A stretch of DNA of 44,290 nucleotides from Enterovibrio norvegicus DSM 15893 (lineage in GTDB: Bacteria; Pseudomonadota; Gammaproteobacteria; Enterobacterales; Vibrionaceae): the NCBI RefSeq assembly GCF_900115495.1, contig NZ_FOWR01000042.1, positions 1 to 44,290 on the forward strand. The letters run 5' to 3'. The position numbers and the translations under genes were made by a program. Below are positions 32,710-41,081 of this stretch, piece after piece. Position 1 is the stretch's first letter; the number at the start of each line of letters is the position of its first letter. A model generated the notes under the pieces. It saw only the letters and a list, made by a program, of their open reading frames with translations. It had not been told where the DNA came from and did not search any database.

Positions 32710-33276
32710 ATGTCTGTGATCGTTAAGGTGCGAAACCACCTAAACAGAATCGAGGAATACACCTGTTGTTTGTTATTGGCCGTGTTTGTCACGCTTCTGT
32801 TTTCTCAAATCCTGCTACGTCAATTCTTTCAATACTCAATCCCGTGGGGCGATGAGGTCGCGACGTATCTGTTCGTTTGGTTTACGTATTTAGGTGCGGT
32901 TGTTGCCGCCAAAATGTCTGCCCACAATCGCGTTAGTTTTCACTTTAAGTTCTTCCCACCCGTGGTAAAAACCGTGTGCGAAACCATCGCAGATCTCTTG
33001 TGGATAGCGTTTAACCTCTACTTTGTGTATCTAAGCTATGACTTTGTTTTCAATAAAATGAACCTGTTCTGGAAGTCACAAACAACAGGTATTCCGATGA
33101 AGTATTTCTACCTTATCTTACCTATCGCTTTCTTTCTTATGTCGATTCGCATTCTCTGGAACATGATTGACCGCATTAAAGGCGTAGAGCATGACGATCC
33201 TGAAGCAGAAGAAATCAGAAAGCTTCAGCGTGAAAGAAATGAAAATGATGCCAAAAACGGTGAATCCCACTCATAG
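32710..33276 (+). CDS. tauL: TRAP transporter small permease (TauL, DctQ family)
   Basis: 188 residues with four membrane helices (about 20-40, 53-73, 95-115, 135-155), typical of DctQ; conserved WGDEVATYLFVWFTYLGA. It couples with the large permease in Na+-driven uptake. Start at 32710 (MSVIVKV, GAGAAAG upstream) is chosen because the in-frame TTG at 32668 lies inside the intercistronic hairpin. The charged C-terminus (ERNENDAKNGESHS) is cytoplasmic. Confidence 0.85.
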   Translation: MSVIVKVRNHLNRIEEYTCCLLLAVFVTLLFSQILLRQFFQYSIPWGDEVATYLFVWFTYLGAVVAAKMSAHNRVSFHFKFFPPVVKTVCETIADLLWIAFNLYFVYLSYDFVFNKMNLFWKSQTTGIPMKYFYLILPIAFFLMSIRILWNMIDRIKGVEHDDPEAEEIRKLQRERNENDAKNGESHS

Positions 33277-33300
33277 CCACAAAACAAGGAGGAAATTGCC

Positions 33301-34641
33301 ATGGAAGCCTATTTAACGCTCATCTTATTTGGCGGTTTCTTAGCACTATTGATACTTGGTGCGCCCATTACCGTGTCATTGGCTGGCGCAGCGATGGCAG
33401 CCTATTTGATTTTAGATAAAAACCCCATCGCCCTCGTACAAATCGCCTTTACCTCCGTGGGTAACTTCCCGCTCATGGCGCTGCCGTCGTTTGTGCTTGC
33501 TGGTGCGCTCATGGAAGCGTCTGGTATTTCCAAACGGCTTGTGGACATTGCCGAAAACATGGCCGGTCCTGTTACTGGCGGTCTTGGTGCAGCAACGGTT
33601 TTTGCATGCCTGTTCTTCGGCGCAATTTCAGGCTCAGGCCCAGCAACCACTGCAGCGGTGGGCATGTTGATGATCCCTGCCATGGTGAAACGCGAATATG
33701 AACCCAGTTATGCATCTGCCGTAACAGCAGCCAGTGGTGGCTTAGGCATTATCATTCCCCCCTCAATTCCAATCGTGATTTTCGGCATCGCCGCCATGGG
33801 GCTCATGGCACCGCCAGAGGCCATCGCCTTGCATGGGCAGTTTGATACTGTCTCTATTCCAAAGCTGTTTATTGCAGGGGTGATACCAGGGTTGATCATG
33901 GCATCCACCCTACTCATTACCAATTACGTCATCTCGAAAAAGCGTGGCTATAAGGGGTTGATTGAAGCCTGGTCAACGGATGACATTAATGCATCTCTTC
34001 GACGCGGCATTTGGTCAATTCTAGCCCCTTTTCTGATCCTCGGCGGCATCTACAGCGGCATCTTCACGCCGACAGAATCCGCGGTGGTGGCTATTTTCTA
34101 CTCCCTGTTTGTTGGCTTTTTCCTGCACAAAGAATTGAAGTTCAAAAACGTGCTGAAATCCCTCACCACCACCACGTGGATAACAGGTCGAGTGCTGCTG
34201 ATTTTGTTCGCCGCCACGGTATTTGGTCGCTTGTTAATAGAGCAGCGTATTCCAGTTCATGTTGCTGATGCGTTATTGAGCGTGACGGACAATATGTATT
34301 TGGTATGGGCATTAACCATCATGTTATTGCTGTTCATTGGCATGTTCATGGAAACCCTTGCCGCCATTATGATCATCGTGCCAGTGCTACTGCCCATCAT
34401 GTATATGTTGGGTGCTGACCCAACCCATGTTGGCATCGTGATTGTTTGTACCTTGTCGATTGGCTTTGCCACACCGCCATTGGGGGAGAACATATTTGTG
34501 GCATCAGGGATTGGCGGCTCAACGGTTGAACAGATCACCGCACGCATTCACCCCTTCGTGTTGGCTTCAGTCGTCGGCGTGTTCATCATTGCGTTCTTCC
34601 CATCATTGACACTCTGGTTGCCCAACCTAGTAAGCGGCTAG
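33301..34641 (+). CDS. tauM: TRAP transporter large permease (TauM, DctM family)
   Basis: 446 residues, about 12 hydrophobic segments. DctM hallmarks: FFGAISGSGPATTAAVGMLMIPAM, ASGGLGIIIPPSIPIVIFG, and near the end GFATPPLGENIFVASGI. It moves taurine (by context) inward with sodium, working with TauK and TauL. AAGGAGGAAATTGCC precedes the ATG. It is the last gene of the taurine operon; a terminator follows. No TauE/TauZ-type sulfite exporter gene comes next. Confidence 0.9.
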   Translation: MEAYLTLILFGGFLALLILGAPITVSLAGAAMAAYLILDKNPIALVQIAFTSVGNFPLMALPSFVLAGALMEASGISKRLVDIAENMAGPVTGGLGAATVFACLFFGAISGSGPATTAAVGMLMIPAMVKREYEPSYASAVTAASGGLGIIIPPSIPIVIFGIAAMGLMAPPEAIALHGQFDTVSIPKLFIAGVIPGLIMASTLLITNYVISKKRGYKGLIEAWSTDDINASLRRGIWSILAPFLILGGIYSGIFTPTESAVVAIFYSLFVGFFLHKELKFKNVLKSLTTTTWITGRVLLILFAATVFGRLLIEQRIPVHVADALLSVTDNMYLVWALTIMLLLFIGMFMETLAAIMIIVPVLLPIMYMLGADPTHVGIVIVCTLSIGFATPPLGENIFVASGIGGSTVEQITARIHPFVLASVVGVFIIAFFPSLTLWLPNLVSG

Positions 34642-34682
34642 CGCCGTGGAGTAACGTCAAAATAAGCAACAATAAAAGAAGC

Positions 34683-34716
34683 AAACGGTTCTCACACTGA
34701 GAATCGTTTCGTTTTT
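34683..34716 (+). terminator. Intrinsic terminator of the taurine operon
   Basis: AAACGGTTCTCA and TGAGAATCGTTT form a 12-bp stem with one G-U pair and loop CAC, followed by CGTTTTTT. Confidence 0.85.
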
Positions 34717-34841
34717 TACACCACACTTCCACGCCAATCAATGGGCCGACACAATTCAGCACCTCACAACTTTACGTTTCTTTTTTGTTAAATTTTACAA
34801 TCTTAAAGATACTAAATGCAGGTGTGGTTTGGAGTGTTTTC

Positions 34842-36065
34842 ATGTGGTATCCAATTCGTGTGTTCTTTCTGTCGTTGTTGATTATTGGCACAGCTCAGGC
34901 AAGCAACGGGGCTAACCCAGTCAATGCAACATCGACCATAGTGATCCTCACTTCGTTCCCTGAAAGTTTTTACACACCGATCAAACAGGCTTTTGAGCGC
35001 ACACACCCTGATATTTCACTTCGGGTATTAAACAAGAAAACGCCCGCACTTATTCAGCACCTCAATCAACGCCGATCTCCATTTGCAGACATGGTATGGA
35101 TGTCATCATCAGATGCGATGGCAACCTTAAAAGCCAGTGGCGCCATTCAACAACCACTCACGTTTGCTTGGTCTCAATTTGGTTTTTTCTGGCACCAAGA
35201 AAAACTTCAATCATTGGGGATATCTGCACCCAATAGATGGGAAGATCTTTTGCATCCCAACTTCATTGATCAAATTGCCATTAGCGCCCCTTCGCGATCT
35301 GGCACAAACCACCTACTTATCGAAATCATCCTTCAACAATATGGCTGGGAAAAAGGTTGGGCATACCTCAATCAATTGGGAGGAAACCTTGCCACGGTCA
35401 CGGCGAGAAGCTTCGGCGTGAGAGAAGGTGTCATAAAACAACGATTCACCGTGGGACCAGTTGTCGATTTTTTCTATCGCAGTGCCGTTGCAGAGGGGTA
35501 CCCAGTTGGATTCCAACCAGTGCCGAATACCCCGTTAATCCCTGCGCAAATCGCCATGACAAATAGAGAAAACCAATCTACTTCGAGTCAGGTATTTGTG
35601 GACTTTCTGCTCTCTAATCAAGGGCAAAGCCTACTTTCTTTGCCCAATGTTAATCGCATCACCCTTGAGCAAGGACGCGCCATCGCATCAACGATGCCAA
35701 CGCCAGTATTTGACCCCTTCCTGTCGGCAATACGCTATCAAACGGTAAACGCACTCTTTGATGAAGTGGTGACAAACCGCTTGCCTGAATTGCACAGTTT
35801 TTGGCAAAAATGGGCGCTGATCAATACACAAGCACTCTCAGTCAAAGACCGTAAATCACTGAACGCCATCTACCAACAAGCAACACAAATGCCCGTACAT
35901 AATGAAGGTGCATCGGATGAGAAGTTTAACAATGTCCTTGATGCCAATAAAAAATACACCGCGAGCTTTCAATCTCTTACTGAGACTTGGCGACAACAAC
36001 TGCATCGAAACCTGACGGACGCAAATGCAGGGTTGGATGCATTGCTTTACAAGGATGTCGAATGA
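34842..36065 (+). CDS. PgtC-like periplasmic binding protein of a signalling system
   Basis: 407 residues with a signal peptide (MWYPIRVFFLSLLIIGTAQA before SNG). It belongs to the AfuA/iron-type binding-protein family: IVILTSFPESFYTPIKQAF, ISAPSRSGTNHLLIEIILQ, RSFGVREGV. It is clearly paralogous to the binding protein at 39596, which has matching blocks. In Salmonella pgtABCP, the periplasmic PgtC works with kinase PgtB and regulator PgtA; the same trio follows in order here. So this copy probably senses the ligand (a phosphorylated sugar or glycerate) for the kinase. Start at 34842 has GGAG 9 bases upstream. The kinase start overlaps its stop (ATGA). Confidence 0.8.
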   Translation: MWYPIRVFFLSLLIIGTAQASNGANPVNATSTIVILTSFPESFYTPIKQAFERTHPDISLRVLNKKTPALIQHLNQRRSPFADMVWMSSSDAMATLKASGAIQQPLTFAWSQFGFFWHQEKLQSLGISAPNRWEDLLHPNFIDQIAISAPSRSGTNHLLIEIILQQYGWEKGWAYLNQLGGNLATVTARSFGVREGVIKQRFTVGPVVDFFYRSAVAEGYPVGFQPVPNTPLIPAQIAMTNRENQSTSSQVFVDFLLSNQGQSLLSLPNVNRITLEQGRAIASTMPTPVFDPFLSAIRYQTVNALFDEVVTNRLPELHSFWQKWALINTQALSVKDRKSLNAIYQQATQMPVHNEGASDEKFNNVLDANKKYTASFQSLTETWRQQLHRNLTDANAGLDALLYKDVE

Positions 36066-38062
36066 AGAAACGGCACAGTATTGCCACCCGCATCTTTGGC
36101 TTATTTGTCCTGCTAAGCTTGCTGTCAGGTGGGGTCGTATTATCCAATTCCGTGTCATTTCAGCATTTAGCAAACCGCTCGCAGTCATTAATTGATGAAC
36201 AACTCCCAATCCTTGTCTCCGCCGCGAAAGTTGCGCAAATTGGCGGCGTCATTACCACTGATGCAACCAATCTGGCGCTGGCTAAAAGTGAAGAAGCACT
36301 GCATCGCGCCCAAGACAGTCTCACTAACTCATTACCTAAACTCGCCCTCCTCGCTGATTCAAGTGCGGTGAGCCGACGCAGTACAGAGTTCTCATTACTT
36401 CTCCAGCGGCTGTCAGAAAACATTGAGAGCATTTATCGGAACACAGAAACCAAACTAAAAATTCAAGCGATTCAAAGGCAACGTCGACAACAACTGCACT
36501 GGCTTCAAATTGATTTCGTAGAGGAAGTCACACCGTTGACGACAGAAAGCCAGTACAACATGAATCTGCTGCTTGAAAAATTGGCGCAGCAACAGACCTT
36601 GTCTGAACGCGAGTTTCGCGCACTGCGTCTAGCATCAAATGCGCAGTCACAATTGCTAAAGCTGGAAGCCGATGTGAACTTGGTGCTTGATCTGCTTCAG
36701 CGGGTTTCTTTGTTTTCTGACAAAAATGACATCCTCACGGCGCAGAGTGTGATTGACGAAACCCTGTTAGAAGTGAATCGACAAATACTCTCTCTTGCCT
36801 CGCTTCCAAGCACAGTGACCATCCGCCAAATAGCCGAGCAAGTTGATGAGCTAACGTCCGGCCCAGGGAACGCCATCGCGCAAAGCTTGGAAGTGTTAAC
36901 GTTGGATAAAAAAAACCAGCTTTTACTTTCTGAAAACCAAGCATTTATAGGCAATGTCAGGCTAATCATCAAAGACGCCGTGTCTTTTGCTGAACAACAA
37001 AATGCTGACACGGCGGAAGAACTTGGACGTGTCATCGAAAATAGTGGTCGACAGTTAAACTTCACCTTAATCGGTATTGTCATTCTGACGTTAATCGTGG
37101 GTGGGTATCTTAGAAACCAAGTATTAAATCGACTATCACACGTGCTACGAAGCATGCGACACCTTGCCAATGGTGAATTGCAGCCTCCCATCGCGATTTC
37201 AGGCAAAGACGAGGTCAGTTCATTGGCCAACGCCACCAATATCTTCAACGAACAAGCGCAGCAAGTCAGAGATAACACCCGCATGCTGGAAGAGAAGAAC
37301 CAGCAACTTACCGACGAGATCCTGCAACGCAAACAGGCTGAACAAACCCTGAAAGACACGCAGGAAGAATTGGTGCAAGCCGCCAAGCTCGCGGTATTAG
37401 GGCAACTTACATCCGGGATCGTTCATGAGTTTAGCCAACCGCTCACCGCGATTCGTTCGAACACCTACCTGGTCGAGCAATACATTGAAAAGAGTCGGCT
37501 CCCAGAAGCGAAAGAAAAGCTTTTTCGCATTAACCAAATTACAGATCGCGCGACAAATCTGTGCCAGCACTTAAAATCGTTTGCACGGAAAACAGACGAC
37601 GTAACGCAGCCCACTCACGTCGTCACAGTATTGAAAAATGCCCTTGACCTGTTTAGCGGGACACTGCCTGAGCATTGGGTTGATATCGATGTGCCAGACA
37701 ACCTCTACGTTTCTGCAAACGATATTCGCCTTGAACAGGTTTTTGTCAACTTGCTCAGCAACTGCATCGATGCCATTGCATCCCGCCAACAGACAGAAAC
37801 CTTTTCACCGCAGATAAACATACGTATTGGGAGCACAACAACGTATCAGGTCATTCATATATCAGATAACGGATGCGGAATGGATGCGTCATCGCACTCA
37901 CAGGTTTTCGAGCCGTTTTTTACCACAAAAGACGTCGGTGATGGACTTGGGTTAGGCATGTCCATCACCCATAACATCATTCAGGATTTTGGCGGTAGCA
38001 TCACTATTCAATCCAAATTGGGCCAAGGAACGGAGGTCATTTTATGTCTCAAGCCAGTGTAG
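36062..38062 (+). CDS. PgtB-like membrane sensor histidine kinase
   Basis: 666 residues, close in length to PgtB. N-terminal helix (about 12-32), a long helical periplasmic region (about 35-335), second helix LIGIVILTLIVGGYL (about 337-355), HAMP, coiled coil (about 410-445), HisKA with His455 (GIVHEFSQPLTAIR, NtrB-like), and HATPase with N box (VNLLSNCIDAI), DNGCGM and GDGLGLGMSI. It should autophosphorylate in response to the PgtC-like protein and pass phosphate to the NtrC-type regulator. The regulator's start lies inside its last codons (19-base overlap), so all three are coupled. Confidence 0.88.
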   Translation: MKKRHSIATRIFGLFVLLSLLSGGVVLSNSVSFQHLANRSQSLIDEQLPILVSAAKVAQIGGVITTDATNLALAKSEEALHRAQDSLTNSLPKLALLADSSAVSRRSTEFSLLLQRLSENIESIYRNTETKLKIQAIQRQRRQQLHWLQIDFVEEVTPLTTESQYNMNLLLEKLAQQQTLSEREFRALRLASNAQSQLLKLEADVNLVLDLLQRVSLFSDKNDILTAQSVIDETLLEVNRQILSLASLPSTVTIRQIAEQVDELTSGPGNAIAQSLEVLTLDKKNQLLLSENQAFIGNVRLIIKDAVSFAEQQNADTAEELGRVIENSGRQLNFTLIGIVILTLIVGGYLRNQVLNRLSHVLRSMRHLANGELQPPIAISGKDEVSSLANATNIFNEQAQQVRDNTRMLEEKNQQLTDEILQRKQAEQTLKDTQEELVQAAKLAVLGQLTSGIVHEFSQPLTAIRSNTYLVEQYIEKSRLPEAKEKLFRINQITDRATNLCQHLKSFARKTDDVTQPTHVVTVLKNALDLFSGTLPEHWVDIDVPDNLYVSANDIRLEQVFVNLLSNCIDAIASRQQTETFSPQINIRIGSTTTYQVIHISDNGCGMDASSHSQVFEPFFTTKDVGDGLGLGMSITHNIIQDFGGSITIQSKLGQGTEVILCLKPV

Positions 38063-39399
38063 TATTGGTCGAAGATGACACGGCATTAAGAGAAAGCCTT
38101 ACCGAGATATTGGAATTACAAGATTTTAGTGTCACAGCATTTTCATCGGCTGATCAAGCGTTGCCCACACTCCAGTACAACAGCCATTGTGTGGTTATCT
38201 CCGACATTCGTATGCCAAATATGGATGGCATAACTTTTCTCAAACATTTACAACAACTGGACGCAGAATTACCCGTCATTCTGATTTCAGGCCATGCAGA
38301 TATAGAAACCGCATTGGCGTGCATAAAGCTTGGTGCATTTGATTTCGTAGAAAAGCCGCTGCGCCCCGAACACTTGCTCGGCCTCACCACAAAGGCGATG
38401 CAACACCGCCTACTCACACTCGAAAACCGCAGACTTCGTCAAAATACACCCCAACACGTTTCTCTCGACGAGGTATTGATCGGCCAATCTGACGCCATGC
38501 AGAAACTCAAACAGCGCTTGATCACGCTGGCCAATGCTGACGTGAACATTGTTATCAATGGCGAAACAGGCACAGGCAAGGAAAAGGTCGCCAGGGCATT
38601 GCACAACGAATCAGTGCGAAAAGAAAAACCCTTTGTCGCAATAAACTGCGGGGCCATGCCTGAGAACTTAATTGAATCTGAACTATTTGGCCATGAAGCT
38701 GGCAGCTTTACGGGAGCAAGCAAAAAACGCATTGGCAAAATTGAACATGCATCAGGCGGCACCCTGTTCCTCGATGAAATTGAAAGCATGCCATTATCGG
38801 CACAAATTCGTCTGCTTCGCGTCCTACAAGAAGGAGAACTGGAACGCGTAGGCAGCAACCAGACGGTTCGCGTTGATCTTAAGGTACTCGCTGCGGCGAA
38901 AGGTGATCTCTTTGCATTATCACAACGAGAAGCTTTTCGGCAGGATTTGTACTATCGGCTCAATGTTGCATCGATTGACATCCCACCACTCAGGGAACGT
39001 AAAACCGATATTCCTCTGCTATTGAGTCATTTTATTCACGAAGCAGAGCAGCGACTCGGGCAAAAGGCCCCACCTCTCACCTCCGTGCACTTTCAACACC
39101 TTATGATTCATGACTGGCCGGGTAATGTCAGAGAGCTCATGAATGAATCAGACAGAATCGTATTGGGAATTTCTGACCTCATTTTCACTGGCAACCCCGC
39201 ATCATGCCAAAGCTTGTCTCATCAATTGGCGCAGTTTGAATTGTCCGTGCTTCACCATATGCTCCTGTTATGCAAAGGGCACATTGGAGAGGCAGCAGAA
39301 CATTTGGACATTCCTAGGAAAACCCTTTACCTCAGAATGAAGAAGTACGGGATTAAAAAGGATAATTATTTAAACAATGACGAAGAAAGCGCTGAATGA
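38044..39399 (+). CDS. PgtA-like NtrC-family sigma-54 activator
   Basis: 451 residues. Receiver (5-118) with Asp54 and Lys104; AAA+ domain (about 145-380) with Walker A GETGTGKE (173-180), sigma-54 contact loop GSFTGA (220-225, where GAFTGA is usual), Walker B GGTLFLDE (238-245), arginine-rich YYRLNVASIDIPPLRERKTDI; C-terminal Fis-type helix-turn-helix (IGEAAEHLDIPRKTLYLRM). It should bind upstream sites and activate RNA polymerase with sigma-54. A palindrome (39407) and a -24/-12 promoter (39524) lie directly after the gene, before the transporter genes, so its target is evident. Confidence 0.9.
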   Translation: MSQASVVLVEDDTALRESLTEILELQDFSVTAFSSADQALPTLQYNSHCVVISDIRMPNMDGITFLKHLQQLDAELPVILISGHADIETALACIKLGAFDFVEKPLRPEHLLGLTTKAMQHRLLTLENRRLRQNTPQHVSLDEVLIGQSDAMQKLKQRLITLANADVNIVINGETGTGKEKVARALHNESVRKEKPFVAINCGAMPENLIESELFGHEAGSFTGASKKRIGKIEHASGGTLFLDEIESMPLSAQIRLLRVLQEGELERVGSNQTVRVDLKVLAAAKGDLFALSQREAFRQDLYYRLNVASIDIPPLRERKTDIPLLLSHFIHEAEQRLGQKAPPLTSVHFQHLMIHDWPGNVRELMNESDRIVLGISDLIFTGNPASCQSLSHQLAQFELSVLHHMLLLCKGHIGEAAEHLDIPRKTLYLRMKKYGIKKDNYLNNDEESAE

Positions 39400-39406
39400 C
39401 CATCAA

Positions 39407-39436
39407 AATGAATAGGTCATTAATGACCTATTCATT
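39407..39436. promoter_or_regulatory. Perfect 30-bp palindrome, likely activator binding site (UAS)
   Basis: The two 15-base halves (AATGAATAGGTCATT, 39407-39421, and its exact reverse complement, 39422-39436) form an uninterrupted palindrome about 90-115 bases upstream of the -24 element, the normal position of enhancers for NtrC-type activators. A partial second copy, TGACCTAT, recurs at 39456-39463, 32 bases (about three turns) from the first. No T-run follows, so it is unlikely to be a terminator of the regulator gene. Confidence 0.75.
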
Positions 39437-39523
39437 GATCACATTAACCTTCAATTGACCTATCCCAGAACCAACAGGAAAAATAAGCCATTGTAATTAA
39501 TGGACTTTACCCACTTCCACTTA

Positions 39524-39539
39524 TGGCACGCCATTTGTA
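39524..39539 (+). promoter_or_regulatory. Sigma-54 (-24/-12) promoter of the afu-like operon
   Basis: TGGCACGCCATTTGTA matches the consensus TGGCACG-N4-TTGCA at every position but one (TTGTA for TTGCA), with GG and G(T) exactly 10 bases apart. The predicted transcript start is near 39550, placing the translation start at 39596, not at the in-frame ATG 39500, which would lie before the transcript. Confidence 0.85.
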
Positions 39540-39595
39540 ATACCTCTTTTGGGACACAGGAATTCTCCTACCCTCAGGAAAAAATGGAGTGCTTT

Positions 39596-40960
39596 ATGCA
39601 GAACAAGCCACATCAAGGACTGACCATAGGTCGTAAGGTATCAACGCTGGCAAGTATGTTGATACTCGCCTTCACCAGTAGCCAAGTGTTTGCAATGTCA
39701 GATAAAAATCTCGTCATCGTGACGTCTTTCCCGAACGACGTTACCGACGTGTATAAATCAGCCTTCGAGAAAAAGTATCCCGACATCAGTGTCGAAGTGC
39801 TTTCTAAGAAAACCACTGCAGGCATCAAGTACCTACAAGAAACATCGTCAAATAATAAGTCAGACATTTTTTGGGCATCTGCACCAGATGCGTTTGAAGT
39901 GCTCAAGGACAGCAATCTCTTAGCAATGTACCAATCTTCTGTCTCTGGGATTCCCGAAAAAGTCGGTACCTTTCCCATCAATGATCCCGATGGTTTCTAC
40001 AAAGGGTTCGCGCTATCGGGTTACGGCATGATGTGGAACGAACGTTATATGAAAGCCAAGAAACTCCCTATCCCTAAGGAGTGGCAAGACCTTTCAAAGC
40101 CCGTTTATCACAAACATGTTGGTATGTCGGCCCCCTCACGTTCCGGTACCACCCATTTAACCGTAGAGGCCATTTTGCAAGGTGAAGGATGGCAAGAGGG
40201 TTGGAACACCCTTAAGTCTATTTCGGGTAACTTCAAAACGGTCACAGAGCGAAGCTTTGGTGTGCCTGATGGCGTCAACAGTGGCTCATTCGGGGTTGGT
40301 ATCGTCATCGATTTCTTTGGGTTATCTTCCAAAGCAACGGGCTTTCCGGTGGATTTCCACTACCCTACCGTCACGGCATTGGTGCCTGCAAACGTCGGTA
40401 AAGTGAAAAACGCACCCAACGACGAAGCCGCCAGTGCATTTATTGATTTTCTTCTTTCCGAAGAAGGGCAAAAACTCCTCCTCGACAAGAAAATCCAGCG
40501 TCTCCCTGTTAACCCAGCGGTATATGCAAGCACCCCGGAAGGTTTTCCTAACCCGTTCACAGGGCAAAAACTCGGCACAGTCGATTTTGACCTTGGTTTA
40601 TCAAAGTCACGCTACAACGTCGTAAACAGCCTGTTTGATGTCATGATCACTTACCGTTTAGACGAACTGCGCGACGCCACGAAAGCCATTCAAGACGCGG
40701 AAGCAAAAGCCAAAGGTACGAGCAATGAAAAAGCCCTCGCCTTGATAGCTGAAGCAAAACAACTCATCAACACATTACCTATCACCGCGGAGCAAGCATC
40801 CGACCCTGACTTTGTCAGTATCTTCACGAAGAAACGCAAAAAAGCATCAGACAAAGTTGGCGCTCGCCAGGCTGAAATTGAACAAGCTTGGGATAACCAA
40901 GTCATTGCGAATTACGAGCGCGCGACAGAGCTCGCCGAAAAAGCGTCTGACATCCTTTAA
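39596..40960 (+). CDS. AfuA-like ABC transporter substrate-binding protein
   Basis: 454 residues. Signal peptide about residues 1-33 (KVSTLASMLILAFTSSQVFA before MSDKN). Same family as the sensing protein at 34842: LVIVTSFPNDVTDVYKSAF, MSAPSRSGTTHLTVEAILQ, RSFGVPDGV. AfuA proteins, first called iron-binding, bind sugar phosphates such as glucose-6-phosphate in Actinobacillus; phosphonate-binding relatives exist too. An extra C-terminal ~75 residues are charged and helical (AIQDAEAKAKGTSNEKALAL). Start at 39596 has GGAG six bases upstream; ATG 39584 is an alternative. It is the first gene after the sigma-54 promoter. Confidence 0.85.
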   Translation: MQNKPHQGLTIGRKVSTLASMLILAFTSSQVFAMSDKNLVIVTSFPNDVTDVYKSAFEKKYPDISVEVLSKKTTAGIKYLQETSSNNKSDIFWASAPDAFEVLKDSNLLAMYQSSVSGIPEKVGTFPINDPDGFYKGFALSGYGMMWNERYMKAKKLPIPKEWQDLSKPVYHKHVGMSAPSRSGTTHLTVEAILQGEGWQEGWNTLKSISGNFKTVTERSFGVPDGVNSGSFGVGIVIDFFGLSSKATGFPVDFHYPTVTALVPANVGKVKNAPNDEAASAFIDFLLSEEGQKLLLDKKIQRLPVNPAVYASTPEGFPNPFTGQKLGTVDFDLGLSKSRYNVVNSLFDVMITYRLDELRDATKAIQDAEAKAKGTSNEKALALIAEAKQLINTLPITAEQASDPDFVSIFTKKRKKASDKVGARQAEIEQAWDNQVIANYERATELAEKASDIL

Positions 40961-40982
40961 CCCTCATCGACCTTTCGCATTA

Positions 40983-41018
40983 CTCACGGGACTGCAGTGT
41001 TTTTCGCAGTACCGTGAG
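40983..41018 (+). other. Stem-loop between the afuA-like and afuB-like genes
   Basis: CTCACGG (40983-40989) and CCGTGAG (41012-41018) enclose a second pair CTGC/GCAG, separated by a 2+2 internal loop: 11 pairs in total. There is no T-run at its 3' side, so it is likely an mRNA-stability or attenuation structure after the binding-protein gene. Confidence 0.7.
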
Positions 41019-41081
41019 CATTGCGGCATTAAGGAAGATCGCAGTACATGGAAGGTCTTTCCTTAGAAAATGGAGTCTTTA

